Source: Bacteroidales bacterium UBA5536
GTDB lineage: Bacteria; Bacteroidota; Bacteroidia; Bacteroidales; F082
Direction: 5' to 3'
Assembly: GCA_002426795.1 (NCBI GenBank)
Contig: DINQ01000008.1
Span: forward strand, 372,001 to 436,000
DNA length: 64,000 nt
Notes under the pieces: model-generated
What the model saw: only the letters and a program-made list of their open reading frames with translations
Database searches by the model: none
What the model was told of the DNA's origin: nothing
Made by a program: the position numbers and the translations under genes
Shown here: piece after piece, positions 39,223 to 46,697 of the stretch
How positions within the stretch are numbered: the stretch's first letter is position 1
Layout: each line of letters starts with the position of its first letter

Positions 39223-40353
39223 ATGAAAACATTGAATCAATCTAGCAAAAGCGGAATCCAGTTCGAATCAACGATGAAAAGAGCTGTTTACAAGATCCAT
39301 ATTATCATTGTATTGTTGACATTATGCTTGTTATCAGGCCTAAACGTCACAGCACAAGATGCCCACTTCTCGCAGTATTTCAGTAGTCCGACTTATTATA
39401 ATCCGGCATATACTGGTTTATCCCTGGGCATGAAAGTGCGTTTTCACGGCAGAAAACTCTTCAATAACCTGCCTGGCGAAAACTATGCAACGAATTTTAG
39501 CATGGATATCGCTGACCGAAATATTCCTGGCGCTGGTGGCATCGGCATGCTCTTTAACCAGACAAGCGAAGGCCTGGGTTATATCAAAACTACCACAGCC
39601 GGTTTTTTGCCGGCAGTGCGTATCCCCTTGTCGCAAAATGCAATCATCCAGGTTGGCGCGATGGCTTCCTTTGTGACTCGTCAGGTAAATTGGGATGGGA
39701 TGATTTTCCCTGATCAGCTTGACCCGCGTTGGGGTTATATCGGCCCTTCATCATTTGCAAATCCAGCCAACAATAAGGTGGTTTTCCCGGATTTCTCCTT
39801 TGGCGGCATCTTTCAGTTTGAAGGCAATAATGTCATAGGAACCTTAGGTGGAGCAGTTCATCACATGATGGAGCCCAATCAGTCATTCCTGGATGTGGAT
39901 GCGCCCCTGCCAAGACGTTATGTAGGTCATTTCGATCTGATTATTGATGTAAGCGAGTACGAGGGCTATTATAACAGGCGTAAGGGATTCAGGCTAAATC
40001 CAGGCATTATTTATGAGCAGCAGGCTTCGCTTCATAACTTTAACATTGGGCTAAACCTCTATATGTCTCATGTGTACCTTGGAATTTGGTATCGCAACGA
40101 TGCGCTCGAGTACACCGAATATGCAGATATTATTTTTCTGGCTGGCATGAATATCGGCTTCTCAGAAAACTCAAGGATGAAGCTTGTTTATACGCATGAT
40201 ATGGCCATCAGTACCAACAACAATTTTGCCGGGCCATCTCATGAAATTAGTCTGATTCTGGAATTCGACAATTTGCGGTTCTTCAGAGAGTCTGAAATCA
40301 TTAAAAACGTGCGTAGCAGAAACTTCTCACCTATTGAATGCTCACCTTTCTAG
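39223..40353 (+). CDS. PorP/SprF family type IX secretion membrane protein
   Basis: 376 residues with the family hallmarks: after a signal peptide (IIIVLLTLCLLSGLNVTA-QD) comes DAHFSQYFSSPTYYNPAYTG, followed by repeated amphipathic beta strands of an outer-membrane barrel (for example LGIWYRNDA and MKLVYTHDMAIS). In Flavobacterium, SprF is needed to deliver the adhesin SprB to the surface and its gene lies just downstream of sprB; here the gene follows the giant adhesin gene by 18 bases, so the pair is very probably one operon with the same relation. A GGAGG at 39209-39213 sits nine bases before the ATG at 39223; an in-frame ATG at 39274 directly before the basic/hydrophobic signal stretch is an alternative start. 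Confidence 0.88.
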   Translation: MKTLNQSSKSGIQFESTMKRAVYKIHIIIVLLTLCLLSGLNVTAQDAHFSQYFSSPTYYNPAYTGLSLGMKVRFHGRKLFNNLPGENYATNFSMDIADRNIPGAGGIGMLFNQTSEGLGYIKTTTAGFLPAVRIPLSQNAIIQVGAMASFVTRQVNWDGMIFPDQLDPRWGYIGPSSFANPANNKVVFPDFSFGGIFQFEGNNVIGTLGGAVHHMMEPNQSFLDVDAPLPRRYVGHFDLIIDVSEYEGYYNRRKGFRLNPGIIYEQQASLHNFNIGLNLYMSHVYLGIWYRNDALEYTEYADIIFLAGMNIGFSENSRMKLVYTHDMAISTNNNFAGPSHEISLILEFDNLRFFRESEIIKNVRSRNFSPIECSPF

Positions 40354-40378
40354 TACTTTGGGGGAAGGAAGAAAGGTG

Positions 40379-40415
40379 GAAAAGAACCGGCTCCCGCTGG
40401 TTCTTTTCATTTTAT
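40379..40415 (+). terminator. Terminator after the PorP/SprF gene
   Basis: GAAAAGAACC (40379-40388) pairs with GGTTCTTTTC (40399-40408), extended by three inner pairs, and is followed by ATTTTAT. It lies 25 bases after the stop codon. Confidence 0.75.
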
Positions 40416-40451
40416 AAAAAACGGTTGTAATCATTGAGATTACAACCGTTT
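40416..40451 (-). terminator. Terminator of the tRNA-Val gene
   Basis: A perfect 14-bp inverted repeat (40419-40432 with 40438-40451) with a 5-base loop. Read on the minus strand it is followed by TTTTTT (complement of 40416-40421), 13 bases after the tRNA 3' end. Confidence 0.8.
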
Positions 40452-40464
40452 CAGCTTTGTGATG

Positions 40465-40539
40465 TGGGGCGTACTGGAATCGAACCAGTGACCTCTTGCC
40501 TGTCAAGCAAGCGCTCTAAACCAACTGAGCTAACGTCCC
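40465..40539 (-). tRNA. tRNA-Val (anticodon GAC)
   Basis: On the minus strand a 75-base cloverleaf is complete: D arm GCTC...GAGC, anticodon stem CTTGC/GCAAG with loop TTGACAG (anticodon GAC, Val), and T arm ACTGG-TTCGATT-CCAGT. CCA is not encoded. The acceptor stem GGGACGT/ACGCCCC has an A-C mismatch at pair 4-69. It has its own promoter and terminator. Confidence 0.9.
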
Positions 40540-40583
40540 GAATTAATTATGAGCATGGCAACTATTTTATAGCAACCGGACTG

Positions 40584-40614
40584 CAAAAATAATACTTCCG
40601 GTCACAGCACCAAA
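40584..40614 (-). promoter_or_regulatory. Promoter of tRNA-Val
   Basis: On the minus strand TTTG (complement of 40611-40614), then 19 bases, then TATTTTTG (complement of 40584-40591): a full match to the Bacteroidetes consensus, ending about 45 bases before the tRNA. Confidence 0.65.
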
Positions 40615-40641
40615 GTATTTTCAACATTTATGGCTTTTCAC

Positions 40642-40649
40642 TACTTTTG
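40642..40649 (+). promoter_or_regulatory. Possible -7 box of the DPP IV-like gene
   Basis: TACTTTTG fits TAnnTTTG. The expected -33 position holds TTTT rather than TTTG (40618-40621), so support is moderate. Confidence 0.4.
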
Positions 40650-40724
40650 AACACGAAAAAAATATCCCGGAATTCTCCTATTTAATGTATGAAACTTATC
40701 TTTTTTCAAATTAAACAAATCATA

Positions 40725-42932
40725 ATGAAGCATTTAAAGAAACTTTTTGTGGTAACACTGGTTTTGTTCCTAAGTCAAAGTCTGTTCGCACAACAACAGA
40801 TCACCATCTCCGACATTTGGGCGAGTCGCAAGTTTATGCCCAAAATGGTTTATGGTATGAACCCCATGCAAAACGGGAATCATTATGCGGTTATCGAAGA
40901 CAGTCTGATCAACGTGTATGACTATCAATCAGGTGAAAAACTGCATGCACTTGTCAACCTCAACACTTTGATTCCTGTCAATGAAAAAAAGCCTATTTCG
41001 GTGCGGTCTTATGTTTTAAGTGATGACGAAACCAAAATGCTGATTCCAACCGAAACCGAAAGTTTTTACCGACATTCTTCACGTTCAGCATATTACCTTT
41101 ACGACTTGCAAAACCGAAGCCTAAGTGCACTTTCTGAAAGTGGCAAACAGCAACTTGCAGATTTTTCTCCCGATGGAACCAAAATCGCCTTTGTTCGTGA
41201 CAACAATATTTTCATTTACGATATTGCCTCAGCAACAGAAAAACAAATCACAACTGATGGCAAAACCAACGAAATTATCAACGGAACAGCCGATTGGGTT
41301 TACGAAGAAGAATTCAGCTTTACCAAAGCCTTTTTCTGGTCGCCCGACAGCAAAAGAATTGCCTATTACCGCTTCGATGAATCCAGGGTAAAAGAATTTC
41401 AGCTGGAATATTTTGGCGATTTATATCCCGAATGGTATCGTTACAAATACCCAAAAGCAGGCGAAAGCAATTCTGTTGTTTCAATTCATGTATATGATCT
41501 GAACAACAATAACAAAGCAACCATGGATATTGGAAACAACACAGACATTTACATTCCACGCATCAAATGGACTGTCAATCCTGAAGTTTTATCAATCGAG
41601 CGTTTGAACAGGCTCCAAAACCATTTCGAGATCTTGCTAGCGGACGCTAATTCAGGCAAAACCAAACTACTTTATGATGAAAAGAATCCTTATTATGTTG
41701 ATATAAACGACAACCTCACTTTCCTGCCGGATGGCGAACATCTATTGCTTACCAGCGAAAAAGATGGTTACAACCATATTTACCTCTACGACATTAACGG
41801 CAAGGAAGTGAAACAGTTAACTTCGGGTCCATGGGACGTAACTGAAGTTTATGGCTACAGCACAGATAAAAAAATAGTTTACTTCCAGAGTGCAGAAACA
41901 AGTCCGCTTGACAGGCAAATCTGGTCTGTTTCGTTGAAAGGAAAGAAAACCCAACTCACATCCGCCCCGGGAACAAACGATGCTTCTTTCAGCAGTGATT
42001 TTAGCTATTTCATCAACACCAATACTACGGCCAACGAGCCTCATACATTTACTGTCAATCAAAAAGATGGCAAGGTACTGCGCACACTCGAAGACAATAG
42101 CAAGCTTAGAGAAACGCTGGGCCAATTTGGGTTATCCAAGAAAGAGTTCTTTACCATCAGCGATTCAGCTATTATACTGCCAAATGGCAAAAATGTCAAC
42201 CTGAACGCATGGAAAATCCTGCCGCCAAATTTTGATCCATCAAAAAAATACCCTGTCTTGGTATATGTTTATGGGGGGCCTGGTTCGCAAACCGTAGTGA
42301 ATGCTTGGGGCTATTATGATTATTTTTGGTTTGAAATGCTGGCACAGCATGGTATCATCGTGGTTTCCGTGGATAACCGCGGGACAGGAGCAAGAGGTGA
42401 ACTTTTCAAAAAAATGACCTATAAAGAGCTCGGCAAATATGAAACTGAAGACATCATAACAACAGCCCGTTATCTTGCGAAACTTCCTTACGTTGACAAA
42501 AATAAGATTGGAATTTTTGGCTGGAGTTATGGCGGTTTCATGGCAAGTTCAGCCATCACAAAAGGAGCCGACTATTTTAATACCGCCATTGCAGTCGCAC
42601 CTGTGACAAGCTGGCGCTATTACGACAACATTTACACCGAGAGATTTATGCAGTTGCCAAATGAAAATGCGCAAGGATACGACGACAACTCCCCCATTAA
42701 CCATGTTAGCAAACTAAAAGGAAACTTTCTGCTGGTGCATGGTAGCGCTGACGACAATGTGCACTATCAAAACTCAATGGATTTGATCTCGGCATTGGTT
42801 GCTGCGGATAAACAGTTCGAACTGATGATTTATCCCAATAAAAATCATGGTATTTATGGTGGAAATACACGCAAGCATTTGTACGATAAGATGACCAACT
42901 TCTTGTTTGAGCATTTGCTGGACCAGAAGTAA
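40725..42932 (+). CDS. Dipeptidyl peptidase IV-type serine peptidase (S9B)
   Basis: 735 residues: signal peptide (KHLKKLFVVTLVLFLSQSLFA-Q), an N-terminal beta-propeller, and a C-terminal alpha/beta-hydrolase domain. DPP IV hallmarks are visible: the double-Glu motif DWVYEEEF that holds the substrate N-terminus, the nucleophile serine in GWSYGGFMAS (codon at 42525), the aspartate in HGSADDNVHYQNS and the histidine in NKNHGIYGG. It removes Xaa-Pro or Xaa-Ala dipeptides from peptide N-termini in the periplasm. The longer ATG at 40689 adds twelve residues; 40725 is chosen because the signal peptide begins there. Monocistronic: tRNA-Val diverges upstream and rpsU has its own promoter downstream. 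Confidence 0.92.
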   Translation: MKHLKKLFVVTLVLFLSQSLFAQQQITISDIWASRKFMPKMVYGMNPMQNGNHYAVIEDSLINVYDYQSGEKLHALVNLNTLIPVNEKKPISVRSYVLSDDETKMLIPTETESFYRHSSRSAYYLYDLQNRSLSALSESGKQQLADFSPDGTKIAFVRDNNIFIYDIASATEKQITTDGKTNEIINGTADWVYEEEFSFTKAFFWSPDSKRIAYYRFDESRVKEFQLEYFGDLYPEWYRYKYPKAGESNSVVSIHVYDLNNNNKATMDIGNNTDIYIPRIKWTVNPEVLSIERLNRLQNHFEILLADANSGKTKLLYDEKNPYYVDINDNLTFLPDGEHLLLTSEKDGYNHIYLYDINGKEVKQLTSGPWDVTEVYGYSTDKKIVYFQSAETSPLDRQIWSVSLKGKKTQLTSAPGTNDASFSSDFSYFINTNTTANEPHTFTVNQKDGKVLRTLEDNSKLRETLGQFGLSKKEFFTISDSAIILPNGKNVNLNAWKILPPNFDPSKKYPVLVYVYGGPGSQTVVNAWGYYDYFWFEMLAQHGIIVVSVDNRGTGARGELFKKMTYKELGKYETEDIITTARYLAKLPYVDKNKIGIFGWSYGGFMASSAITKGADYFNTAIAVAPVTSWRYYDNIYTERFMQLPNENAQGYDDNSPINHVSKLKGNFLLVHGSADDNVHYQNSMDLISALVAADKQFELMIYPNKNHGIYGGNTRKHLYDKMTNFLFEHLLDQK

Positions 42933-42960
42933 TGAGCAGAAGACAAAATTTTAGTGAATA

Positions 42961-42991
42961 TTTGCTATTGTGCTGAAAATGTCTAATTTTG
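42961..42991 (+). promoter_or_regulatory. Promoter of rpsU
   Basis: TTTG (42961-42964), 19 bases, TAATTTTG (42984-42991): full match to the Bacteroidetes -33/-7 consensus, about 50 bases before the rpsU start. Confidence 0.65.
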
Positions 42992-43040
42992 CGCCGCTAA
43001 AACGTTTTATTAACCATTAAAGAAAGAGAGTGTATTTAAC

Positions 43041-43235
43041 ATGATCATCATTCCTGTAAAAGAAGGCGAAAGCATCGACCGTGCCCTGAAAAAGTACAAA
43101 AGAAAGTTCGAGAAAACTGGTGTTGTAAAAGAATTACGCAACCGTCAGAAGTATACAAAACCTTCTGTCATCAACCGTGAACAACGCCTGAAAGCGATCT
43201 ATATCCAACAACTTCGCCAGGAGGCCGAAAACTAA
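43041..43235 (+). CDS. rpsU: 30S ribosomal protein S21
   Basis: 64 residues with the S21 pattern: IIPVKEGESIDRALKKYKRK at the start, KTGVVKELRNRQKYTKPS in the middle and a basic C-terminus. S21 sits on the small-subunit platform near the anti-Shine-Dalgarno region of 16S rRNA. It has a strong promoter and a downstream hairpin. The order rpsU, xerC, hpf, tRNAs, tuf is common in Bacteroidetes. Confidence 0.95.
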   Translation: MIIIPVKEGESIDRALKKYKRKFEKTGVVKELRNRQKYTKPSVINREQRLKAIYIQQLRQEAEN

Positions 43236-43266
43236 GCCTTAATCCTTTTATAAGAATATTTTCTTG

Positions 43267-43316
43267 AAAACTTTGATGTACGTGTAGGATTGACTATATT
43301 TACATCAAAGTTTTTT
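43267..43316 (+). terminator. Terminator-like hairpin between rpsU and xerC
   Basis: A 14-bp perfect stem (43267-43280 with 43301-43314), a 20-base loop and a T run (43311-43316). It ends six bases before the xerC ATG, so xerC needs read-through or its own initiation. Confidence 0.65.
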
Positions 43317-43322
43317 GCATTT

Positions 43323-44207
43323 ATGGCCATCAACTCTTTCATCCGACACATACAAAGCGAAAAACGTTATTCAGAGCATACAATCAGTGCCTACCAGCAA
43401 GATTTGACGCAATTTGAAACCTTTCTGAACACACAATATGAGCTCACAAAATTGGAGAAAGCCACCGTTCAAATGATCAAATCATTTGTGATCGAGCTAA
43501 AAACCAACAATTTCAGCAACAGAAGCATCAATCGAAAGTTAAGCTCCCTACGCTCCTTTTATCTGTATTTATTAAAAGAAAATGTCATTGAGACAAGTCC
43601 GGTCGCAACCCTTAAATCGCTTAAAAAGTCAAAAGACTTGCCAGCTTTCGTTCCTGAATCTGATATTGAAAAGTTAGAATTCATTGAATTCGGCACTCAT
43701 TTTGAAGGATTGCGCGATAGGCTCATTTTTGAAATACTATACCAAACCGGAATTCGACGCACAGAACTGACCAATTTAAAAGACCAGAACATTGATTTCA
43801 GTAACAGCACAATCAAAGTTTTAGGCAAAAGAAACAAGGAACGTATCATTCCCTTTTTACCTGCACTTGGTAATCTGATCAAAGAATACCAGAAAGTACG
43901 CGATGAAAAATTTCAATCAATACACATACACTATTTAATAGTCAACAGCAAAGGCAATTATGGCGGGTCAGGACTGATTTATCAGCGTGTGAATGCGATT
44001 TTACAAAAAATTACTTCGCTAAAAAAAACCAGTCCACACGTTTTAAGACATACCTTTGCAACACACTTATTGAACAAAGGTGCCGATTTGCTTGCTATAA
44101 AGGAGTTGTTAGGACACACAAGTTTAGAAGCAACGCAGGTTTACACCCACAACACGATAGAACAACTCAAGAAAATTCATCAACAAGCCCATCCAAAGGG
44201 CAACTAA
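43323..44207 (+). CDS. xerC: Tyrosine recombinase XerC/XerD family
   Basis: 294 residues, the usual length for Xer recombinases. The N-terminal SAM-like core-binding domain (RHIQSEKRYSEHTISAYQQD) is followed by the catalytic domain with the Arg in TGIRRTEL, Lys in LGKRNKER, His/Arg in HVLRHTFATHLL, the His in LGHTSLEATQ and the nucleophile Y274 (VYTHN). Xer recombinases resolve chromosome dimers at dif during division. Its place in a conserved housekeeping block argues against a mobile-element integrase. The ATG at 43323 is used; a TTG 11 codons upstream lies inside the rpsU terminator. hpf follows after 22 bases. Confidence 0.9.
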   Translation: MAINSFIRHIQSEKRYSEHTISAYQQDLTQFETFLNTQYELTKLEKATVQMIKSFVIELKTNNFSNRSINRKLSSLRSFYLYLLKENVIETSPVATLKSLKKSKDLPAFVPESDIEKLEFIEFGTHFEGLRDRLIFEILYQTGIRRTELTNLKDQNIDFSNSTIKVLGKRNKERIIPFLPALGNLIKEYQKVRDEKFQSIHIHYLIVNSKGNYGGSGLIYQRVNAILQKITSLKKTSPHVLRHTFATHLLNKGADLLAIKELLGHTSLEATQVYTHNTIEQLKKIHQQAHPKGN

Positions 44208-44229
44208 CTATAAAAATGAGGAGGTAATT

Positions 44230-44526
44230 ATGAACATTAAGATCAATTCGGTGCATTTTAAGGCAGATCAAAAGTTGGAAAATTTTGTTTCGACCAAGGT
44301 TGAAAAATTAACAGCCAAGCACAATGACGTAATCGGTTCGGAGGTAACCTTTAAATTAGACAACACCGACACGCCGGAAAACAAGATTACCGAAATTCGT
44401 GTTTTACTCAAAGGAAACGACCTTTTTGCCAGCAAACAAAGTAAATCATTTGAAGAAGCCACTGATGCAGCAGTAGACGCATTAAAGAAGCAGCTCGAAA
44501 AGCATAAAAGCAAATTCATTAAGTAA
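44230..44526 (+). CDS. hpf: Ribosome hibernation promoting factor (short HPF/YfiA type)
   Basis: 98 residues of the sigma-54-modulation/HPF fold: INSVHFKADQKLENFVSTKV, a beta segment with EVTFKLDN, and the final amphipathic helix EEATDAAVDALKKQLEKHK. Short HPF binds the 30S A/P-site region and silences ribosomes under stress or in stationary phase. It lacks the C-terminal dimerisation domain of long HPF. A GAGGAGG-like site (about 44218-44225) precedes the ATG, one of the few clear Shine-Dalgarno sequences in the window. Likely co-transcribed with xerC. Confidence 0.92.
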   Translation: MNIKINSVHFKADQKLENFVSTKVEKLTAKHNDVIGSEVTFKLDNTDTPENKITEIRVLLKGNDLFASKQSKSFEEATDAAVDALKKQLEKHKSKFIK

Positions 44527-44596
44527 CCCAAAATACTGTATACAAGAACGTTAATGATTGGAGTATAATTTTTAAATAACTTTTTCATTAATTTCT

Positions 44597-44627
44597 TTTG
44601 TGAATTAAATTAATCTATCTATTTTTG
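44597..44627 (+). promoter_or_regulatory. Promoter of the tRNA-tuf operon
   Basis: TTTG (44597-44600), 19 bases, TATTTTTG (44620-44627). Transcription would begin near 44633, about 55 bases before the first tRNA. Confidence 0.65.
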
Positions 44628-44661
44628 CAGACCTTTTTGAACAAGGGGTCTGCATTTTTTT
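44627..44661 (+). terminator. Terminator of xerC-hpf, overlapping the tRNA-tuf promoter
   Basis: GCAGACC (44627-44633) pairs with GGTCTGC (44647-44653), followed by A and seven T. The left arm starts at the last base of the -7 box, so transcripts from this promoter would lack most of it; only upstream transcripts could form the complete hairpin. Confidence 0.6.
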
Positions 44662-44687
44662 GCAGGATAAAACGTTCTTAAACAACT

Positions 44688-44761
44688 GCCGGTGTAGCTC
44701 AGTTGGCCAGAGCAGCTGATTTGTAATCAGCTGGTCGGGGGTTCGAATCCCTCCACCGGCT
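44688..44761 (+). tRNA. tRNA-Thr (anticodon TGT)
   Basis: 74-base cloverleaf. Acceptor GCCGGTG/CACCGGC, anticodon stem CTGAT/ATCAG with loop TTTGTAA (TGT, reads ACA), T loop TTCGAAT. No encoded CCA. First of four clustered tRNAs. Confidence 0.93.
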
Positions 44762-44784
44762 CTTGTAATTTTACTGTAACAAAT

Positions 44785-44866
44785 GGGGGAGTACCAGAGC
44801 GGTCAAATGGGGCAGACTGTAAATCTGTTGGCGCAGCCTTCGGAGGTTCGAATCCTTCCTCCCCCA
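44785..44866 (+). tRNA. tRNA-Tyr (anticodon GTA)
   Basis: 82 bases with the long variable arm of a class II tRNA. Acceptor GGGGGAG/CTCCCCC, anticodon stem CAGA..TCTG with GTA in the loop, T loop TTCGAAT. Confidence 0.93.
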
Positions 44867-44875
44867 CTTTATCAG

Positions 44876-44948
44876 GCGGGAATAGCTCATTTGGTAGAGC
44901 GACAGCCTTCCAAGCTGTAGGTGGCCGGTTCGAGCCCGGTTTCCCGCT
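44876..44948 (+). tRNA. tRNA-Gly (anticodon TCC)
   Basis: 73-base cloverleaf. Acceptor GCGGGAA/TTCCCGC, anticodon stem ACAGC/GCTGT with loop CTTCCAA (TCC, reads GGA), T loop TTCGAGC. Confidence 0.93.
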
Positions 44949-44953
44949 CAAAA

Positions 44954-45025
44954 GCCGATGTAGCTCAGGGGTAGAGCACTTCCTTGGTAAGGAAGGGGTC
45001 ATGAGTTCAATTCTCATCATTGGCT
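44954..45025 (+). tRNA. tRNA-Thr (anticodon GGT)
   Basis: 72-base cloverleaf. Acceptor GCCGATG/CATTGGC (one G-T pair), anticodon stem CTTCC/GGAAG with loop TTGGTAA (GGT, reads ACC). It lies 49 bases before tuf, the same Thr-Tyr-Gly-Thr-tuf order as in E. coli tufB. Confidence 0.93.
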
Positions 45026-45074
45026 CTAAATTGAAAATATTAATTTCAAAACACCTTAAATAAACAAAGTAGAT

Positions 45075-46262
45075 ATGGCTAAAGAAAAATTTGAAAGGAC
45101 GAAGCCACACGTTAACATCGGGACAATTGGTCACGTAGATCACGGTAAAACAACTCTTACTGCAGCAATTACCCTCTGTTTGGCTGACAAAGGACTCGCT
45201 CAATTTAAATCATTTGATTCAATTGACGCAGCTCCTGAAGAAAAAGAAAGAGGTATTACTATTAATACTGCACACGTTGAATACCAGACTGAATCACGTC
45301 ACTACGCTCACGTTGACTGCCCTGGTCACGCTGACTACGTTAAGAACATGGTTACTGGTGCTGCCCAGATGGACGGTGCTATCATCGTTGTAGCTGCAAC
45401 TGATGGTCCAATGCCGCAAACCCGTGAACACATCCTTCTCGCCCGCCAGGTTGGTGTGCCAAGATTGGTTGTTTTCATGAACAAGGTTGACCTTGTTGAC
45501 GACGAAGAGTTACTCGAACTCGTTGAAATGGAAATCAGAGACCTGCTCACTTTCTACAAATTTGATGGTGACAACACTCCTGTTATCCAAGGTTCTGCTC
45601 TTGGTGGTTTGAACAAAGAACCAAAATGGGTTGAAAAAATCTATGAATTGATGGACGCTTGCGATACCTGGATTCCACTTCCAGAACGCGATCAGGACAA
45701 ACCATTCTTGATGCCTATTGAAGACGTATTCTCGATCACTGGTCGTGGTACTGTTGCAACTGGTAGAATCGAAACTGGTGTTATCAATACTGGCGACCCG
45801 GTTGACATCATTGGTATGGGTGCTGAAAAACTCAAATCAGTTGTTACCGGAGTTGAAATGTTCCGTAAAATTCTTGACCGTGGAGAAGCTGGTGACAACG
45901 CTGGTTTGTTGCTCCGTGGTATCGACAAAGACGAAATCCGCAGGGGTATGGTAATTGCCAAAACTGGTAGTGTTACTCCTCACAAACACTTCAAAGCTGA
46001 GGTGTATATCCTGAAAAAAGAAGAAGGTGGACGTCACACTCCATTCCACAACAAATATCGTCCACAGTTCTATTTCAGAACAACAGACGTTACAGGTGAG
46101 ATCGTTCTTCCGGAAGGAGTTGAAATGGTAATGCCTGGCGACAACCTCACCATTGAAGTTAAACTCATCGCTGAGATTGCAATGAACAAAGGTTTGCGTT
46201 TCGCAATCCGTGAAGGTGGTCGTACAGTAGGTGCAGGTCAGGTAACTGAAATTCTCGACTAA
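45075..46262 (+). CDS. tuf: Translation elongation factor Tu
   Basis: 395 residues, the full EF-Tu length. GTPase motifs: G1 GHVDHGKTT, G2 RGITINTAH, G3 DCPGHADYVKNM, G4 NKVDLVDD; domains 2 and 3 follow with GRGTVATGRIETG and the C-terminal GGRTVGAGQVTEILD. EF-Tu delivers aminoacyl-tRNA to the ribosome. Transcribed with the four upstream tRNAs. Codon use is strongly biased, fitting very high expression. Confidence 0.98.
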   Translation: MAKEKFERTKPHVNIGTIGHVDHGKTTLTAAITLCLADKGLAQFKSFDSIDAAPEEKERGITINTAHVEYQTESRHYAHVDCPGHADYVKNMVTGAAQMDGAIIVVAATDGPMPQTREHILLARQVGVPRLVVFMNKVDLVDDEELLELVEMEIRDLLTFYKFDGDNTPVIQGSALGGLNKEPKWVEKIYELMDACDTWIPLPERDQDKPFLMPIEDVFSITGRGTVATGRIETGVINTGDPVDIIGMGAEKLKSVVTGVEMFRKILDRGEAGDNAGLLLRGIDKDEIRRGMVIAKTGSVTPHKHFKAEVYILKKEEGGRHTPFHNKYRPQFYFRTTDVTGEIVLPEGVEMVMPGDNLTIEVKLIAEIAMNKGLRFAIREGGRTVGAGQVTEILD

Positions 46263-46291
46263 TTATAGTCGCAAAACACAATACAACAGCA

Positions 46292-46326
46292 TTAAAGGTA
46301 CTCCGAACATAACGGAGTACCTTTAA
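46292..46326 (+). terminator. Hairpin after tuf
   Basis: Perfect 14-bp stem, TTAAAGGTACTCCG (46292-46305) with CGGAGTACCTTTAA (46313-46326), 7-base loop. No T run follows, so it may be a processing or stability element rather than a full terminator. Confidence 0.55.
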
Positions 46327-46345
46327 ATTGCTAAAATAGTAACAA

Positions 46346-46418
46346 ACGGGTGTAGCTCAATTGGTAGAGTAGCGGTCTCCAAAACCGTTGGTTGTGGGTT
46401 CGATTCCTACCACCCGTG
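46346..46418 (+). tRNA. tRNA-Trp (anticodon CCA)
   Basis: 73-base cloverleaf. Acceptor ACGGGTG/CACCCGT, anticodon loop CTCCAAA (CCA), T loop TTCGATT, discriminator G. The place between tuf and secE is conserved in many bacteria. Confidence 0.93.
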
Positions 46419-46438
46419 CAACTTAAAGTATAGATTCA

Positions 46439-46636
46439 ATGTCAAAGCTCAGTATTGTCAACTACGTAAAGGAAAGTTATGCAGAACTTATGCAGAAAAC
46501 ATCCTGGCCCACTTGGAGTGAGCTACAAAGTAGTGCCATAGTTGTATCCATTGCTTCCCTCATAATCGCCTTGGTGGTTTATTTGATGGATAAGTCTTTC
46601 CAAACCATACTAGAGAACTTTTACAGGCTCTTTTAG
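46439..46636 (+). CDS. secE: Preprotein translocase subunit SecE
   Basis: 65 residues, the short single-span SecE form: an amphipathic N-terminal helix (YVKESYAELMQKTSWPTWSE) then one membrane segment (about 31-53, SAIVVSIASLIIALVVYLMD). SecE clamps SecY in the translocon. Position between tRNA-Trp and nusG confirms it. Confidence 0.93.
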   Translation: MSKLSIVNYVKESYAELMQKTSWPTWSELQSSAIVVSIASLIIALVVYLMDKSFQTILENFYRLF

Positions 46637-46697
46637 TCAGGTTTGTGTTTTGAATCTAAGTGTGCATTAGCTAACTATCTCAAGTTTTCTACAAGAA

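Noticed and set aside
43323..44207. Tyrosine recombinase as a sign of an integrated element
   Set aside because: It has the length and motifs of XerC/D, lies between rpsU and hpf, and no flanking repeats, phage genes or attachment-site duplication of the nearby tRNAs are seen.
44727..45203. Minus-strand frame across the tRNA cluster
   Set aside because: It runs antisense through three tRNAs and the tuf start; this is a well-known spurious prediction over tRNA genes.
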